A stretch of DNA of 64,000 nt. Source: Prevotella fusca JCM 17724. GTDB lineage: Bacteria; Bacteroidota; Bacteroidia; Bacteroidales; Bacteroidaceae. The translations under genes were made by a program, and so were the position numbers. Shown here one piece after another: positions 53,431 through 63,628 of this stretch. Position 1 is the first letter of the stretch; the number at the start of each line of letters is the position of its first letter. The stretch lies in assembly GCF_001262015.1 (NCBI RefSeq), contig NZ_CP012074.1, positions 13,501-77,500 on the forward strand, given 5' to 3'. The notes below the pieces were generated by a model that saw nothing but the letters and a program-made list of their open reading frames with translations, was not told where the DNA came from and did not search any database.

Positions 53431-54429
53431 ATGAAAGTATCAAAACGGACAATCGCCATCGTCTGTGGTGGTGACTCTTCAGAACACGATGTATCCATGC
53501 GTTCAGCACAGGGAATATACTCTTTCTTTGACAAGGAACGTTACGATATATATATAGTTGACGTAAAGGGGCTTGACTGGAACGTGCAACTGCCTGATGG
53601 CAGCATGGCTCCAATTGACAAGAACGACTTTTCCTTCGTCATAGGCGGTAAGCGCATGGAGTTCGATTATGCCTATATCACGATTCATGGTCAGCCGGGT
53701 GAGAACGGTGTCATGCAGGGTTATTTCGACCTTATCCACCTTCCTTATTCTACGGGTGGCGTTCTTGTTGAGGCACTGACCTTTGATAAGTATGTGCTTA
53801 ACAACTACCTCCGCGGCTTCGGTGTGAAAGTTGCCGACAGCATCCTGCTCCGTCGTGGTGAGGAGTATGATGAGGCTGAGATTGAGAAACGACTTGGTAT
53901 GCCCTGCTTCGTGAAGCCTTCAGCCGATGGCAGCAGCTTCGGTGTTTCAAAGGTGAAGAATATCGACCAGCTCGCACCTGCCCTTCGTGTTGCTTTCATG
54001 GAGAGCGATGAGGTGATGGTTGAGCAGTTCATGGACGGTATGGAAATCTCACAGGGCGTTTATAAGACTAAGGACAAGTCTGTCGTATTCCCTGCAACGG
54101 AAGTTGTGACAAGCAATGAGTTCTTTGACTATAACGCCAAGTACAATGGTCAGGTACAGGAAATCACACCTGCCCGTATGTCAGACGAGACTGCTGAGTG
54201 TGTGGCAGCTGAGACAAGCCGCATCTACGACATCCTGCATGCCAATGGTATTATCCGCATCGACTATATCATTTCAAAGGATAAAGATGGCAATGATGTT
54301 ATTAATATGCTTGAAATCAATACTACTCCGGGTATGACCGTCACCAGTTTTATCCCACAGCAGGTGCGTGCGGCAGGCTTGGACATTAAGGAAGTACTGA
54401 GCGAGATAGTTGAAAATCAGTTCAAATAG
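53431..54429 (+). CDS. ddl: D-alanine--D-alanine ligase
   Basis: ATP-grasp enzyme of 332 residues making the dipeptide used by MurF. N-terminal AIVCGGDSSEHDVSMRSAQ, FVKPSADGSSFGVSKV and the metal site MLEINTTPGMTVTSF are all visible. An in-frame ATG at 53410 adds seven residues; the start at 53431 fits the family better. Third gene of the PASTA-rluD-ddl cluster. Confidence 0.95.
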   Translation: MKVSKRTIAIVCGGDSSEHDVSMRSAQGIYSFFDKERYDIYIVDVKGLDWNVQLPDGSMAPIDKNDFSFVIGGKRMEFDYAYITIHGQPGENGVMQGYFDLIHLPYSTGGVLVEALTFDKYVLNNYLRGFGVKVADSILLRRGEEYDEAEIEKRLGMPCFVKPSADGSSFGVSKVKNIDQLAPALRVAFMESDEVMVEQFMDGMEISQGVYKTKDKSVVFPATEVVTSNEFFDYNAKYNGQVQEITPARMSDETAECVAAETSRIYDILHANGIIRIDYIISKDKDGNDVINMLEINTTPGMTVTSFIPQQVRAAGLDIKEVLSEIVENQFK

Positions 54430-54455
54430 ACTTTCAGTACAAATCTTATCCGTAA

Positions 54456-54539
54456 GGATATAGAAAGAAGAGAGGGCATCAGAAAGCCTGTCCATAAAGG
54501 ACTATGGCACACCTGATGCCCTCTCTTCTTTCTATATCC
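54456..54539. terminator. 27-bp perfect hairpin after ddl
   Basis: Arms at 54456-54482 and 54513-54539 (GGATATAGAAAGAAGAGAGG... and complement) are perfectly complementary over 27 bp around a 30-nt loop that contains GTCC-ataaa-GGAC. Probable terminator for ddl and the convergent gene. Confidence 0.75.
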
Positions 54540-54604
54540 CTGTTTATCCTAAACTGGTTCATTAGACTGTTTTGAAGAGAAAACTTGTTCTATAAGAAGA
54601 GAAA

Positions 54605-54666
54605 GTCCAGATACGGTTTCAGCCATAGAGCGTTTTCGCTCTGATAGTTGAAGCCCGTATCTGGAC
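54605..54666 (-). terminator. nested hairpin downstream of the M48 gene
   Basis: GTCCAGATACGG (54605-54616) pairs with its complement at 54655-54666 and encloses a small GAGCG-tttt-CGCTC stem. Confidence 0.65.
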
Positions 54667-54730
54667 CTTTGTCCACCTCTTTCAAGGTGTGTTCCTTGAA
54701 GAGAGGTGTGATGTTATGCTGCCTTTTTGA

Positions 54731-55747
54731 TTATCTCTTACGCTTTCCTACAGGACGCTTACCTACGGGTTTCTTGCCAGCTGGCTTTTTGCCAACAGAA
54801 CTCTTGCCTGCAGGACGCTTGCCAACAGAATTCTTGCCGGCTGGCTTTCTGCCATTTGACTGCTTTGGTGTTGACCGGGAAGTAGAAGTCTGAGAGGTGG
54901 AAGTCTGTCTGGTTGTTACAGGCTCTTCACGTACGATTCTCTCCGGCATCTTGTTCTCTGGACGAGCAAACCCATCCTTCTGTGCACGTTTGCTCATTAT
55001 CTTGATACGCTTGTCGAGGTCAGGGTGTGAGGAGAACATACGCTGCCATTTGCTGTCCTTCTTGATACCTGCGTCCTCTTCGAGCTTCTTCAGCTTTTCA
55101 AATGCGAGTGCAATAGCCCAAGGGTTCTTATCGTTCTCCTTGAGGAACTCGTAGCCGTATGAGTCAGCCCTGCTCTCCTGTTTCTGTGAATAGGTGGCGT
55201 TGAGCAGTGATTCTCCGAGGTCACCCAGCTGTGATTCGCTCAAGGCTGCAGCTACACCGTTTGTAGATGCTACTCCGTCTTTCAGTGCAGAGGTCAGCAA
55301 TGCTGTGCGGAAACCCTTCTTAGAGTCTTTGTGTGCTACGTGACCAATCTCATGACCGATAACGCCCAGCAGCTCTTCGTCCGTCATGATATCCATGAGT
55401 GAAGAGAAAACACGTACACTACCGTCAGGACAAGCGAAGGCGTTTACGTCGATTACATAGTAAACCTTGAAGTTCAATGGGATACCTTCAACGTCGTTCA
55501 GACCCTTTGTGAGTTTGTTCAGACGCTTGGTGTAAGGACTTTTTTCATCGCAAACCTGGTTGTGTTCGTCCATCCAGGTAATGTATTCTTTCACGTATTT
55601 TGCCATCTGGGCATCTGTCAGTGTAGCTGCTTTAACGACTTTAGATGCACTGCCAGCTGCTTTACCAATATTGAACTGTGCCTTCATAGGCGTTGCTCCG
55701 AAGAGGAGTAATGCGGCAACACATGCGCCAAAGATTTTCTTTCTCAT
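54731..55747 (-). CDS. M48-family metalloprotease with basic repeat tail
   Basis: Exported zinc protease of 338 residues. The signal peptide (CVAALLLFGATPMKA) precedes the catalytic domain with GVIGHEIGHVAHKDS (HExxH, about residue 137) and ESRADSYGYEFL with the third zinc ligand. The last 45 residues are an Arg/Lys-rich tail of pentapeptides such as GKKPA, GKRPV and GKSSV, encoded by an approximate 15-bp repeat. The tail length probably varies between strains. It may act on outer-membrane or periplasmic proteins, as BepA does, but no TPR domain is present. Confidence 0.9.
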   Translation of the reverse strand: MRKKIFGACVAALLLFGATPMKAQFNIGKAAGSASKVVKAATLTDAQMAKYVKEYITWMDEHNQVCDEKSPYTKRLNKLTKGLNDVEGIPLNFKVYYVIDVNAFACPDGSVRVFSSLMDIMTDEELLGVIGHEIGHVAHKDSKKGFRTALLTSALKDGVASTNGVAAALSESQLGDLGESLLNATYSQKQESRADSYGYEFLKENDKNPWAIALAFEKLKKLEEDAGIKKDSKWQRMFSSHPDLDKRIKIMSKRAQKDGFARPENKMPERIVREEPVTTRQTSTSQTSTSRSTPKQSNGRKPAGKNSVGKRPAGKSSVGKKPAGKKPVGKRPVGKRKR

Positions 55748-56277
55748 AGGAATTATTTAATTAATGATAATTTATGAGATGCAAATATATACATAATTTT
55801 TTTAATATTCAAACCCATTTGATGTTTTCTATAGCTGCTTTATCCTGTTTTGAATAAGTTTTAAGACATTCCGTCTTCCTTTTTGACAGTTAATCTGTGT
55901 TTTATTCTTGAGATAGTAACGGCAAGAGTTGTTTTTTAAGTATTGGATAAGTGATTTAGCGTTTGTTGACGGTTGTTTTAAAAAAGGTGATTGCTTCCTG
56001 TTTTTCTAAAAGCTCAATCGATAGTTTGTGTTAAGAGACGGTATAACTCTAATTCTGTTCTTTCAGAGGAGAGGCGGAGTGTATGGTGTCAACCTCAAAT
56101 CGGTTCATTTGCTTATCGGCATCTTTCCCAGTCTTTTTAACTCGACATAGCCCCTGTTACGTTAGCGTTAAAAAGACAAACAATCTGCTCGACAAACAAG
56201 CAAAGTATGTTCAGACTCTAATGACTGGTTGGGTAAAGAAAAAGGACAGCCCGCTGGACTGTCCTTATGCTTTATGA
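55748..56277. other. gap between the M48 and BI-1 genes
   Basis: No convincing gene. A hairpin with 11-bp arms GTCTTTTTAAC/GTTAAAAAGAC lies at about 56132-56182; the BI-1 terminator is at the right end. A short plus-strand frame at 56083 has no support. Confidence 0.6.
56236..56266 (-). terminator. BI-1 gene terminator
   Basis: AAGGACAGCC pairs with GGACTGTCCTT; on the minus strand TTTCTTT follows. Confidence 0.8.
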
Positions 56278-57003
56278 TTATCTTCTGTTTCCAAAGAATC
56301 GGAGGAGATAGAGGAAGAGGTTGATGAAGTCGAGATAAAGGCTTAACGAACCGAGAAGTGCAACCTTCTGTGCTCCCTCGCCAGTGTCAGGTGCCATGAG
56401 CAGGTTACGCTTGATTTTCTGTGCGTCCCATGCTGTAAGTCCTGTGAAGACGATTACGCCAATACCGCTGACAATGTAGTCGAACATCACACTCTTCAGG
56501 AAGATGTTGACCAGTCCTGCTATGATGAGACCGATCAATGCCATGAAAAGGATACCGCCCATCTTGGTCAGGTCCTTCTTGGTGTATGAACCAATCAAAG
56601 CCATCGTGCCGAATGTTCCTGCGGTGACAAAGAAGGTCTTGGCGATTGCTGCTGATGAAAAGGCTGCGAAAATCCAACCTAATGTCAGTCCGTTGATGAC
56701 TGCAAAGATGATGAACCATGTTGTCGCTGCAACGAGTGACAGTTTCTGGATGCGTGAAGTAAGATACCAGATGATGGCTAACTCAACGAGGCAGGCAAGA
56801 ATTATCGGACCGCGTCCTAAATAGAGCAGTTGGATGAGGGCTGGAGAGTTTCCTGCTCCGTAAGCCACAACGCCTGTGATGGCAAGTGCCATAGCCATCC
56901 ATACATACACTTTGCGCATTAATGATGGAAACACACGTGACATTTCTAAGTCGCGTTCCTGACTGCTTGTCACGTTTGTGAAGTTGTCGAAGTTCATGTT
57001 CAT
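56278..57003 (-). CDS. Bax inhibitor-1/YccA family membrane protein
   Basis: Seven-helix membrane protein of 241 residues of the BI-1 family (SLMRKVYVWMAMALAITG, ATTWFIIFAVINGLTLGWIF, GLTAWDAQKIK). Bacterial members are calcium-leak channels or interact with FtsH; role here unknown. The SLYLDFINLFLYLLRFFG helix and basic C-terminus match the family. Confidence 0.9.
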   Translation of the reverse strand: MNMNFDNFTNVTSSQERDLEMSRVFPSLMRKVYVWMAMALAITGVVAYGAGNSPALIQLLYLGRGPIILACLVELAIIWYLTSRIQKLSLVAATTWFIIFAVINGLTLGWIFAAFSSAAIAKTFFVTAGTFGTMALIGSYTKKDLTKMGGILFMALIGLIIAGLVNIFLKSVMFDYIVSGIGVIVFTGLTAWDAQKIKRNLLMAPDTGEGAQKVALLGSLSLYLDFINLFLYLLRFFGNRR

Positions 57004-57324
57004 TGTTCTTTTTATTTGTTTTTGTTTGTTCTTGTCCTGTCTGTTACCGACAAGCTGTCGGCTCTATGGCTTGCTGCCTTATATTTGTTGTTAAGCAAAC
57101 GTTATGCCATTTCCCTGCAAATGTAGTGGAAAGATTGTACACTGGCAAATATGATGGACTTTTTTTGCATTATTTAGGTGTCAAGGTATGGGCAGGGGTA
57201 TTGTTTCAAACAGGGATGTAGGGACAGTCTGCCAGCAGGTTATGGTTGCCGGAGTGCATTGTGATATAGTGCTGTGCAGTAAACTTTTCCCGTATATGTT
57301 AGTCGTTAGCGTCTTACTATATGC

Positions 57325-57500
57325 AATATAATGACAGCGAAGAATCTTTCTTCCTGTCTTTTACCGATGTGTTGTTGCCTATCACATAGTGGTGGTGTTG
57401 GTGAACACTAATGATGTTGAATGCTGAACACCTTACAATATGATGTCGGGATGCGTGTTTGTTGTTTAAGATGTATCGGACAACAATAATTGGAATACTT
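57325..57500 (+). repeat. family I element, copy D: three 22-bp units
   Basis: Units of exactly 22 bp start at 57368, 57390 and 57412. The left flank (ATATAATGAC, CTGTCTTTTACCG) and right flank (TACAATATGATGTCGGG, GTATCGGACAACAAT) match copies A to C, but one unit fewer is present. Confidence 0.85.
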
Positions 57501-57651
57501 GTCAACGACGGATAGAAACCTGCAGGCTGAATGCCTGTGGGAGTTCTTACGGGGATAGTTTTGATGCGTCCTTGATACGGTTAAACCTCTGTCATTCGCT
57601 ATCCTACAGTCATTTACTGTGTGTTTTTATATGGAATTTTCTGTGTTTTTG

Positions 57652-57683
57652 TTTGTTGATTTGGATATTGTTGTATAAATTTG
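57652..57683 (+). promoter_or_regulatory. argR promoter
   Basis: TTTG at 57652-57655, 20-bp spacer, TAAATTTG at 57676-57683; the start codon is 28 bp further. Confidence 0.75.
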
Positions 57684-57710
57684 CAACAGAGTTAGGATAA
57701 TTATACGGCA

Positions 57711-58187
57711 ATGAAGGTAAAGAACAGTAGACTTGAAGCATTGAAGATGCTCATTTCAAGTATGGAACTCAGTTCCCAGGAAGAGGTGTTAAAGGTATTG
57801 GAACAGGAGGGATTCAAGCTGACACAGGCAACATTGAGCCGTGACTTGAAGCAGCTGAAGGTGGCCAAGGCTGCCTCGATGAATGGAAAATATGTATATG
57901 TTCTGCCGAATGAAACGATGTATCGTCGTGTCACCACACCACGTAAGGCTACGGAGATGTTGCAGCGCAGCGGTTATGTCTCAGTGAATATATCGGGGCA
58001 GTTGGCTATTGTCAAGACACGTCCGGGCTATGCCAGTGCGATAGCCTACGACATTGACAGTTCCGATTCGCCTTATATATTAGGTTCGATAGCCGGTGAT
58101 GATACTATCTTCATTGCCCTTCGTGAAGGAGCTACACGTGGTCAGGTGCTTGAAGCCCTGTCGTATGTGATTCCTGAAATAGGATAG
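57711..58187 (+). CDS. argR: arginine repressor
   Basis: Regulator of 158 residues. The winged helix has SSQEEVLKVLEQEGFKLTQA and TLSRDLKQLKV, and the C-terminal arginine-binding part has GSIAGDDTIFIA with the two aspartates that bind the ligand. It controls arginine synthesis genes, none of which lie here. Followed after 46 bp by a PspC gene. Confidence 0.95.
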   Translation: MKVKNSRLEALKMLISSMELSSQEEVLKVLEQEGFKLTQATLSRDLKQLKVAKAASMNGKYVYVLPNETMYRRVTTPRKATEMLQRSGYVSVNISGQLAIVKTRPGYASAIAYDIDSSDSPYILGSIAGDDTIFIALREGATRGQVLEALSYVIPEIG

Positions 58188-58233
58188 GCTCATGTAAAAT
58201 TTACATTATTAATATACAGATATTTTTTCAAAT

Positions 58234-58434
58234 ATGAACAACAAGCGATTGACCCGTTCTGCAGAGAATGCCTGGTTGGCTGGTGTCTGTGCTGGTATTG
58301 CTGACTATTTAGGCTTCGACAGAGATGCAATGCGTATTGTCTGGCTTCTGCTTACGCTCTTTACGGCTGGTTTTCCGGGATTTCTTCTTTATATTGCCTT
58401 GTGGCTGTTGATGCTGGTAGAAGGTGCTAAGTAA
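58234..58434 (+). CDS. PspC domain membrane protein
   Basis: Small protein of 66 residues: RLTRSAENAWLAGVCAGIADYLG, FDRDAMRIVWLLLTLF and a second hydrophobic half, the complete PspC domain. Possibly involved in envelope stress sensing. It is likely co-transcribed with argR and ends at a strong hairpin terminator. Confidence 0.9.
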   Translation: MNNKRLTRSAENAWLAGVCAGIADYLGFDRDAMRIVWLLLTLFTAGFPGFLLYIALWLLMLVEGAK

Positions 58435-58752
58435 TTCAATTTTCGGCTTGGTTTGGAACTATGAAGTTTGAGTTTTCAAGCCATTGCTTTTATTTGGGCA
58501 GGTTCTGAAAATCAGCTTTGACTGATTTTCAGAACCTGCTTTGTATGGAGTTGATGGGATTATAGAGGTGGGTAATGATTTTCTTTTCGGATTATCCGTG
58601 CTTCTTTCTGACTCTTTTTTATGCACAGACTGCTTATGGTTGTGTATAAATTCGTTTATTTTACCTGCTGAATATATAAAAACGGAAACTTTTTGCTGTG
58701 TTTATAATTTTATTCGTTACTTTTGTGGCGGATGAAAGTATAATGTTGATTT
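58435..58752. other. gap after PspC
   Basis: Holds the terminator and, at the right end, the -7 element TTACTTTTG before the XRE-cupin gene. No other signal. Confidence 0.65.
58498..58539 (+). terminator. perfect 18-bp terminator hairpin
   Basis: GCAGGTTCTGAAAATCAG and its exact complement around a 6-nt loop, followed by TTTG. Confidence 0.88.
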
Positions 58753-59307
58753 ATGGAGGAAGCTATAAAACAAATTGGTGAAAGGTTAAAAGGACTACGA
58801 GAGTCACTGGATATTTCAGTGCAGGAAATGGCAGAGACATGTGGCATAACTGAGGAAAAGTATCTGAAGATGGAGCGTGGTGAGAGTGACTTGTCGGTCA
58901 GTAAGCTGTACAAAGTCTCAAGTAGATATGGCATTGCACTGGATATTCTGATGTTTGGCGAGGAACCTCACATGAGTGCTTATTTCCTTACGCGAAACGG
59001 AAAGGGGGTGAGTGTCGAGCGTGTGAAGGCTTATAAGTATCAAAGTCTGGCAAGTGGGTTCCGTGGAAGGAGGGCTGCTCCTTTTCTGGTGACCGTTGAG
59101 CCGAAGCCTGCTGGTGAACCTGTTGAGATGGATATACACCCTGGGCAGGAGTTTGACATTGTCTGGACGGGGCGCATGGAACTTAGATTGGGTGACAAGA
59201 TGTTTGTTCTCGCTCCTGGTGACAGTATTTATTTTGATGCCAGCCAGCCTCATTGTATGCGGGCTTTGGATAACATGACGTTGAAGTTCCTTGCAATTAT
59301 CTTGTAG
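58753..59307 (+). CDS. XRE-type regulator with cupin sensor domain
   Basis: Regulator of 184 residues: helix-turn-helix (LRESLDISVQEMAETCGITE, then KYLKMERGESDLS) and C-terminal cupin (MDIHPGQEFDIVWTGRMEL, LAPGDSIYFDASQPHCMRAL). It is followed after 118 bp by an acyl-CoA synthetase gene, a common pairing in Bacteroidales, so it probably senses a product of that enzyme. Confidence 0.88.
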   Translation: MEEAIKQIGERLKGLRESLDISVQEMAETCGITEEKYLKMERGESDLSVSKLYKVSSRYGIALDILMFGEEPHMSAYFLTRNGKGVSVERVKAYKYQSLASGFRGRRAAPFLVTVEPKPAGEPVEMDIHPGQEFDIVWTGRMELRLGDKMFVLAPGDSIYFDASQPHCMRALDNMTLKFLAIIL

Positions 59308-59425
59308 GTTTCCGTCCCGTTTCTTTAGAGTTTCTGTTTGCTCAAGATTTTTAGCCCTTATAAAGTTATGTCTGTGTGGTCTGACAAGATTACAATGACC
59401 GTAAAACTTAATTCAGAATAACAAG

Positions 59426-61099
59426 ATGATAGAAAGATATTTAACACAAACACATTTCACTTCAGAGGAAGACTTTCGTGAACATCTACGTTTCAGGGTT
59501 CCTGAGACATTCAACTTTGCTTACGACGTCATGGACGAATGGGCAAAGGTGGCACCCGAGAAGCTGGCTTTACTATGGACCAGTGAGCGGGGAGAGGAAG
59601 TGAAGACAACTTTTGCAGAGTTCAAAGAACAGACTGACCGTACCGCAGCTTATTTTCTCAGTCTTGGTATCGGGCGTGGTGATAAGGTGATGCTTATACT
59701 GAAACGCCATTACCAGTGGTGGCTGTCAATGATGGCACTGTGCAAGATTGGTGCTGTGGCTATTCCTGCAACTCATATGTTGACGGCGAATGATATTGTT
59801 TACCGGAACCAGCGTGCATCGGTAAAGGCTATTGTAAGTGTCAATGATGAGTATGTGACTACGCAGATTCTGAAGGCTATGCCCGAGAGTCCGACGGTCA
59901 AGGTGCTTGTCGCTGTGAATTCAATGACGCAGAAAGAGAACCCTGTTCCTGAGGGTTTCCACGATTGGCGTGCTGAGTGGGAGGCGGCTCCAGCCTTCGT
60001 TCGTCCTGGGGAGGTGAATACAAATGAGGATACGATGCTGATGTATTTCACCAGTGGTACGAGCGGAGAACCGAAGATGGTGGCACATGACCATCTCTAT
60101 GCGCTGGGGCATCTGGTTACAGGTGTGTTCTGGCATAATCTGGATGAAAACGGAATCCATCTTACCGTGGCTGATACGGGGTGGGGAAAGGCTGTGTGGG
60201 GCAAACTCTATGGGCAGTGGTTTGCCGGTGCAGCTGTCTTTGTGTATGACCATGAGAAGTTTTCGGCAGAGAAGATTATGCGTGTGATGGAGAAGTATCA
60301 CGTGACTTCTTTCTGCGCACCTCCTACCATCTACCGCTTCATGATTCAGGAGGATTTCTCAAAGTATGACCTTTCTGCGCTGAAATATTGTACCACGGCT
60401 GGCGAAGCTCTTGAGCCTGCAGTGTTCCAGAAGTTCTATGACCTTACTGGTGTTGAGATGATGGAGGGGTTCGGACAGACGGAAACAACGATGACTTTGG
60501 GTACCTTTCCTTGGATTAAACCGAAGCCGGGAAGTATGGGCAAGCCAAATCCACAGTATGATATCAAGTTGCTGAAACCAGATGGTTCTCCCTGTGAGGA
60601 TGGTGAGAGGGGTGAAATCTGTATTGATACCAGTGCGGGTAAACCTATTGGTCTCTTCAAGGGTTATTATCGTGATTCGGAGCTGACGGAGAAAGTATGG
60701 CATGATAATCTTTATTACACAGGCGATCTGGCATGGCGTGATGAGGATGGATATTATTGGTTCATTGGTCGCGCTGATGATGTTATAAAGAGTTCGGGTT
60801 ACCGCATCGGACCGTTTGAGGTGGAGAGTGCGCTGATGACGCATCCTGCCGTTGTTGAATGTGCAGTGACGGGTGTGCCTGATGAAATACGTGGTATGGT
60901 TGTCAAGGCTACTGTTGTTCTTGCCAATGAATGGACTGACAAGGCTGATGATAGATTGGTGAAGGAACTGCAGACACATGTGAAGCATGAGACGGCTCCT
61001 TATAAGTATCCACGTGTTGTAGAATTTGTGACGGCTCTTCCGAAAACAATCTCTGGTAAGATTCGCCGTGTGGAGATTCGTGAACGTGATAGGCAATAA
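59426..61099 (+). CDS. AMP-forming acyl-CoA synthetase (medium- or short-chain type)
   Basis: Adenylate-forming enzyme of 557 residues. Motifs: MYFTSGTSGEPKMV (about 212), MEGFGQTETTM (about 350), DVIKSSGYRIGPFEVES (about 452) and the catalytic lysine in PKTISGKIRRVEI (about 545). It resembles the ACSM and acetyl-CoA synthetase-like group. The XRE-cupin gene upstream may regulate it. Confidence 0.9.
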   Translation: MIERYLTQTHFTSEEDFREHLRFRVPETFNFAYDVMDEWAKVAPEKLALLWTSERGEEVKTTFAEFKEQTDRTAAYFLSLGIGRGDKVMLILKRHYQWWLSMMALCKIGAVAIPATHMLTANDIVYRNQRASVKAIVSVNDEYVTTQILKAMPESPTVKVLVAVNSMTQKENPVPEGFHDWRAEWEAAPAFVRPGEVNTNEDTMLMYFTSGTSGEPKMVAHDHLYALGHLVTGVFWHNLDENGIHLTVADTGWGKAVWGKLYGQWFAGAAVFVYDHEKFSAEKIMRVMEKYHVTSFCAPPTIYRFMIQEDFSKYDLSALKYCTTAGEALEPAVFQKFYDLTGVEMMEGFGQTETTMTLGTFPWIKPKPGSMGKPNPQYDIKLLKPDGSPCEDGERGEICIDTSAGKPIGLFKGYYRDSELTEKVWHDNLYYTGDLAWRDEDGYYWFIGRADDVIKSSGYRIGPFEVESALMTHPAVVECAVTGVPDEIRGMVVKATVVLANEWTDKADDRLVKELQTHVKHETAPYKYPRVVEFVTALPKTISGKIRRVEIRERDRQ

Positions 61100-61131
61100 G
61101 AAGGAAAACTTTAAATGTTTGTTGCGATATA

Positions 61132-61172
61132 GGGATTGTGGTCTTTGTCATGAAGATCCCAATCCCGTTTTT
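61132..61172 (+). terminator. acyl-CoA synthetase terminator
   Basis: GGGATTGTGGTCTT pairs with GAAGATCCCAATCCC (one bulge), followed by GTTTTTT. Confidence 0.82.
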
Positions 61173-61365
61173 TGCTTTATAGTTTTATTTGTTGACTAAA
61201 TTTTGGTAATGATGAAGGACATGGTTTGCAAAATGTTCCTTTCATAATCAGCCCATGGTCGATTTGAGAGTTATATATTAAATAAGGTGTAATGTCTGTT
61301 TTATTCCTCATAGTTGTAACGAAACTAGAAAAATACGTTTTTTTCAAAACTTTTTCTTGAAAACA

Positions 61366-61397
61366 TTTGGAGGTAACGGATTTTCTCTATACCTTTG
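61366..61397 (+). promoter_or_regulatory. rRNA operon promoter
   Basis: TTTG (61366-61369), 20-bp spacer and TACCTTTG (61390-61397), about 330 bp before 16S. The A/T-rich stretch before it could act as an UP element. Confidence 0.78.
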
Positions 61398-61685
61398 CAC
61401 TCGCTTTACGAAACAAGCCATCTGGCAGACAGGGTGAGGCGACTAAGGAAAAGAGTTCTTTGAAAAGATTTACATATACAGAGAAGTAGTACAAGAAGCG
61501 TCTGTTTGGTATTATATCAAATGGACGGGTAAAAGAAACGAACCGTTCAATTCGGTACTGGGGTCTGGGGTTTCCCCTTTCCTCATTGCTTTTGAACACA
61601 AGGTGGTTCTTTGAGCTTGATATTTCAGGATAGGCGTTCTGGACAGGGATTACTCGGTGAAGTGCCGGGAGCAGCGTGGTATTCG

Positions 61686-61716
61686 TTACCACCCGCCACC
61701 CGTCATCCATCACCAA
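61686..61716. repeat. 7-bp degenerate array in the 16S leader
   Basis: ACCACCC, GCCACCC, GTCATCC, ATCACCA are heptamers of the same type as in murF and upstream of lpxH; they end 10 bp before the 16S sequence. Confidence 0.7.
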
Positions 61717-61726
61717 GACATATTTT

Positions 61727-63259
<1,533 letters not shown>

Positions 63260-63415
63260 GGAGAGGATGCCTTTCCTATGTCATTTGCCGGATCTATTCC
63301 GGCAGTTCAACGGAATGACCTTGGTTCGTCTCTTCTTCTTGTATCTGCTTGCACTGTTTTACGAATAAGAGAAAGGAAGTCTGGTATGAAAAGCCGCAAT
63401 GCTTTCTTCCAACTC

Positions 63416-63489
63416 AGTCCTATAGCTCAGTTGGTTAGAGCGCCACACTGATAATGTGGAGGTCGGCAGTTCAAGTCTGCCTGGGACTA
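63416..63489 (+). tRNA. tRNA-Ile (GAT)
   Basis: Acceptor AGTCCTA/TGGGACT, anticodon loop CTGATAA in a CCACA/TGTGG stem, T arm GGCAG TTCAAGT CTGCC. The CCA is not encoded. Confidence 0.97.
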
Positions 63490-63551
63490 CACATCGGCGC
63501 TAAGCCAATGTGATTCGGGCAGTAATGCCCGGGACCACTTCTCTATTCCCT

Positions 63552-63628
63552 GGGGGATTAGCTCAGTTGGCTAGAGCACCTGCTTTGCAAGCAGGGGGTC
63601 AACGGTTCGAATCCGTTATTCTCCACCA
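63552..63628 (+). tRNA. tRNA-Ala (TGC)
   Basis: Acceptor GGGGGAT/ATTCTCC with two G-U pairs, anticodon loop TTTGCAA, T arm AACGG TTCGAAT CCGTT, followed by an encoded CCA at 63626-63628. Confidence 0.97.

Larger units (their letters stand above)
54430..54730. other. ddl-M48 convergent gap with three hairpins
   Basis: No gene seen. It holds hairpins at 54456-54539, 54605-54666 and 54674-54708 (CACCTCTTTCAAGG against CCTTGAAGAGAGGTG), one after the other. Confidence 0.75.
57004..57710. other. BI-1/argR divergent gap
   Basis: No gene seen. It holds family I copy D (about 57325-57500) and the argR promoter (57652-57683). The rest shows nothing I can name. Confidence 0.65.
61100..61726. other. 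gap before the rRNA operon
   Basis: Holds the acyl-CoA synthetase terminator, the rRNA promoter (61366-61397), the rRNA leader and a heptamer array. No gene seen. Confidence 0.7.

Noticed and set aside
56083..56277. 64-codon plus-strand frame
   Set aside because: No promoter, no family and overlap with the terminator of the BI-1 gene.
7385..57433. The 22-bp arrays as CRISPR
   Set aside because: Units are directly adjacent with no spacers between them and no cas gene is present in the window.
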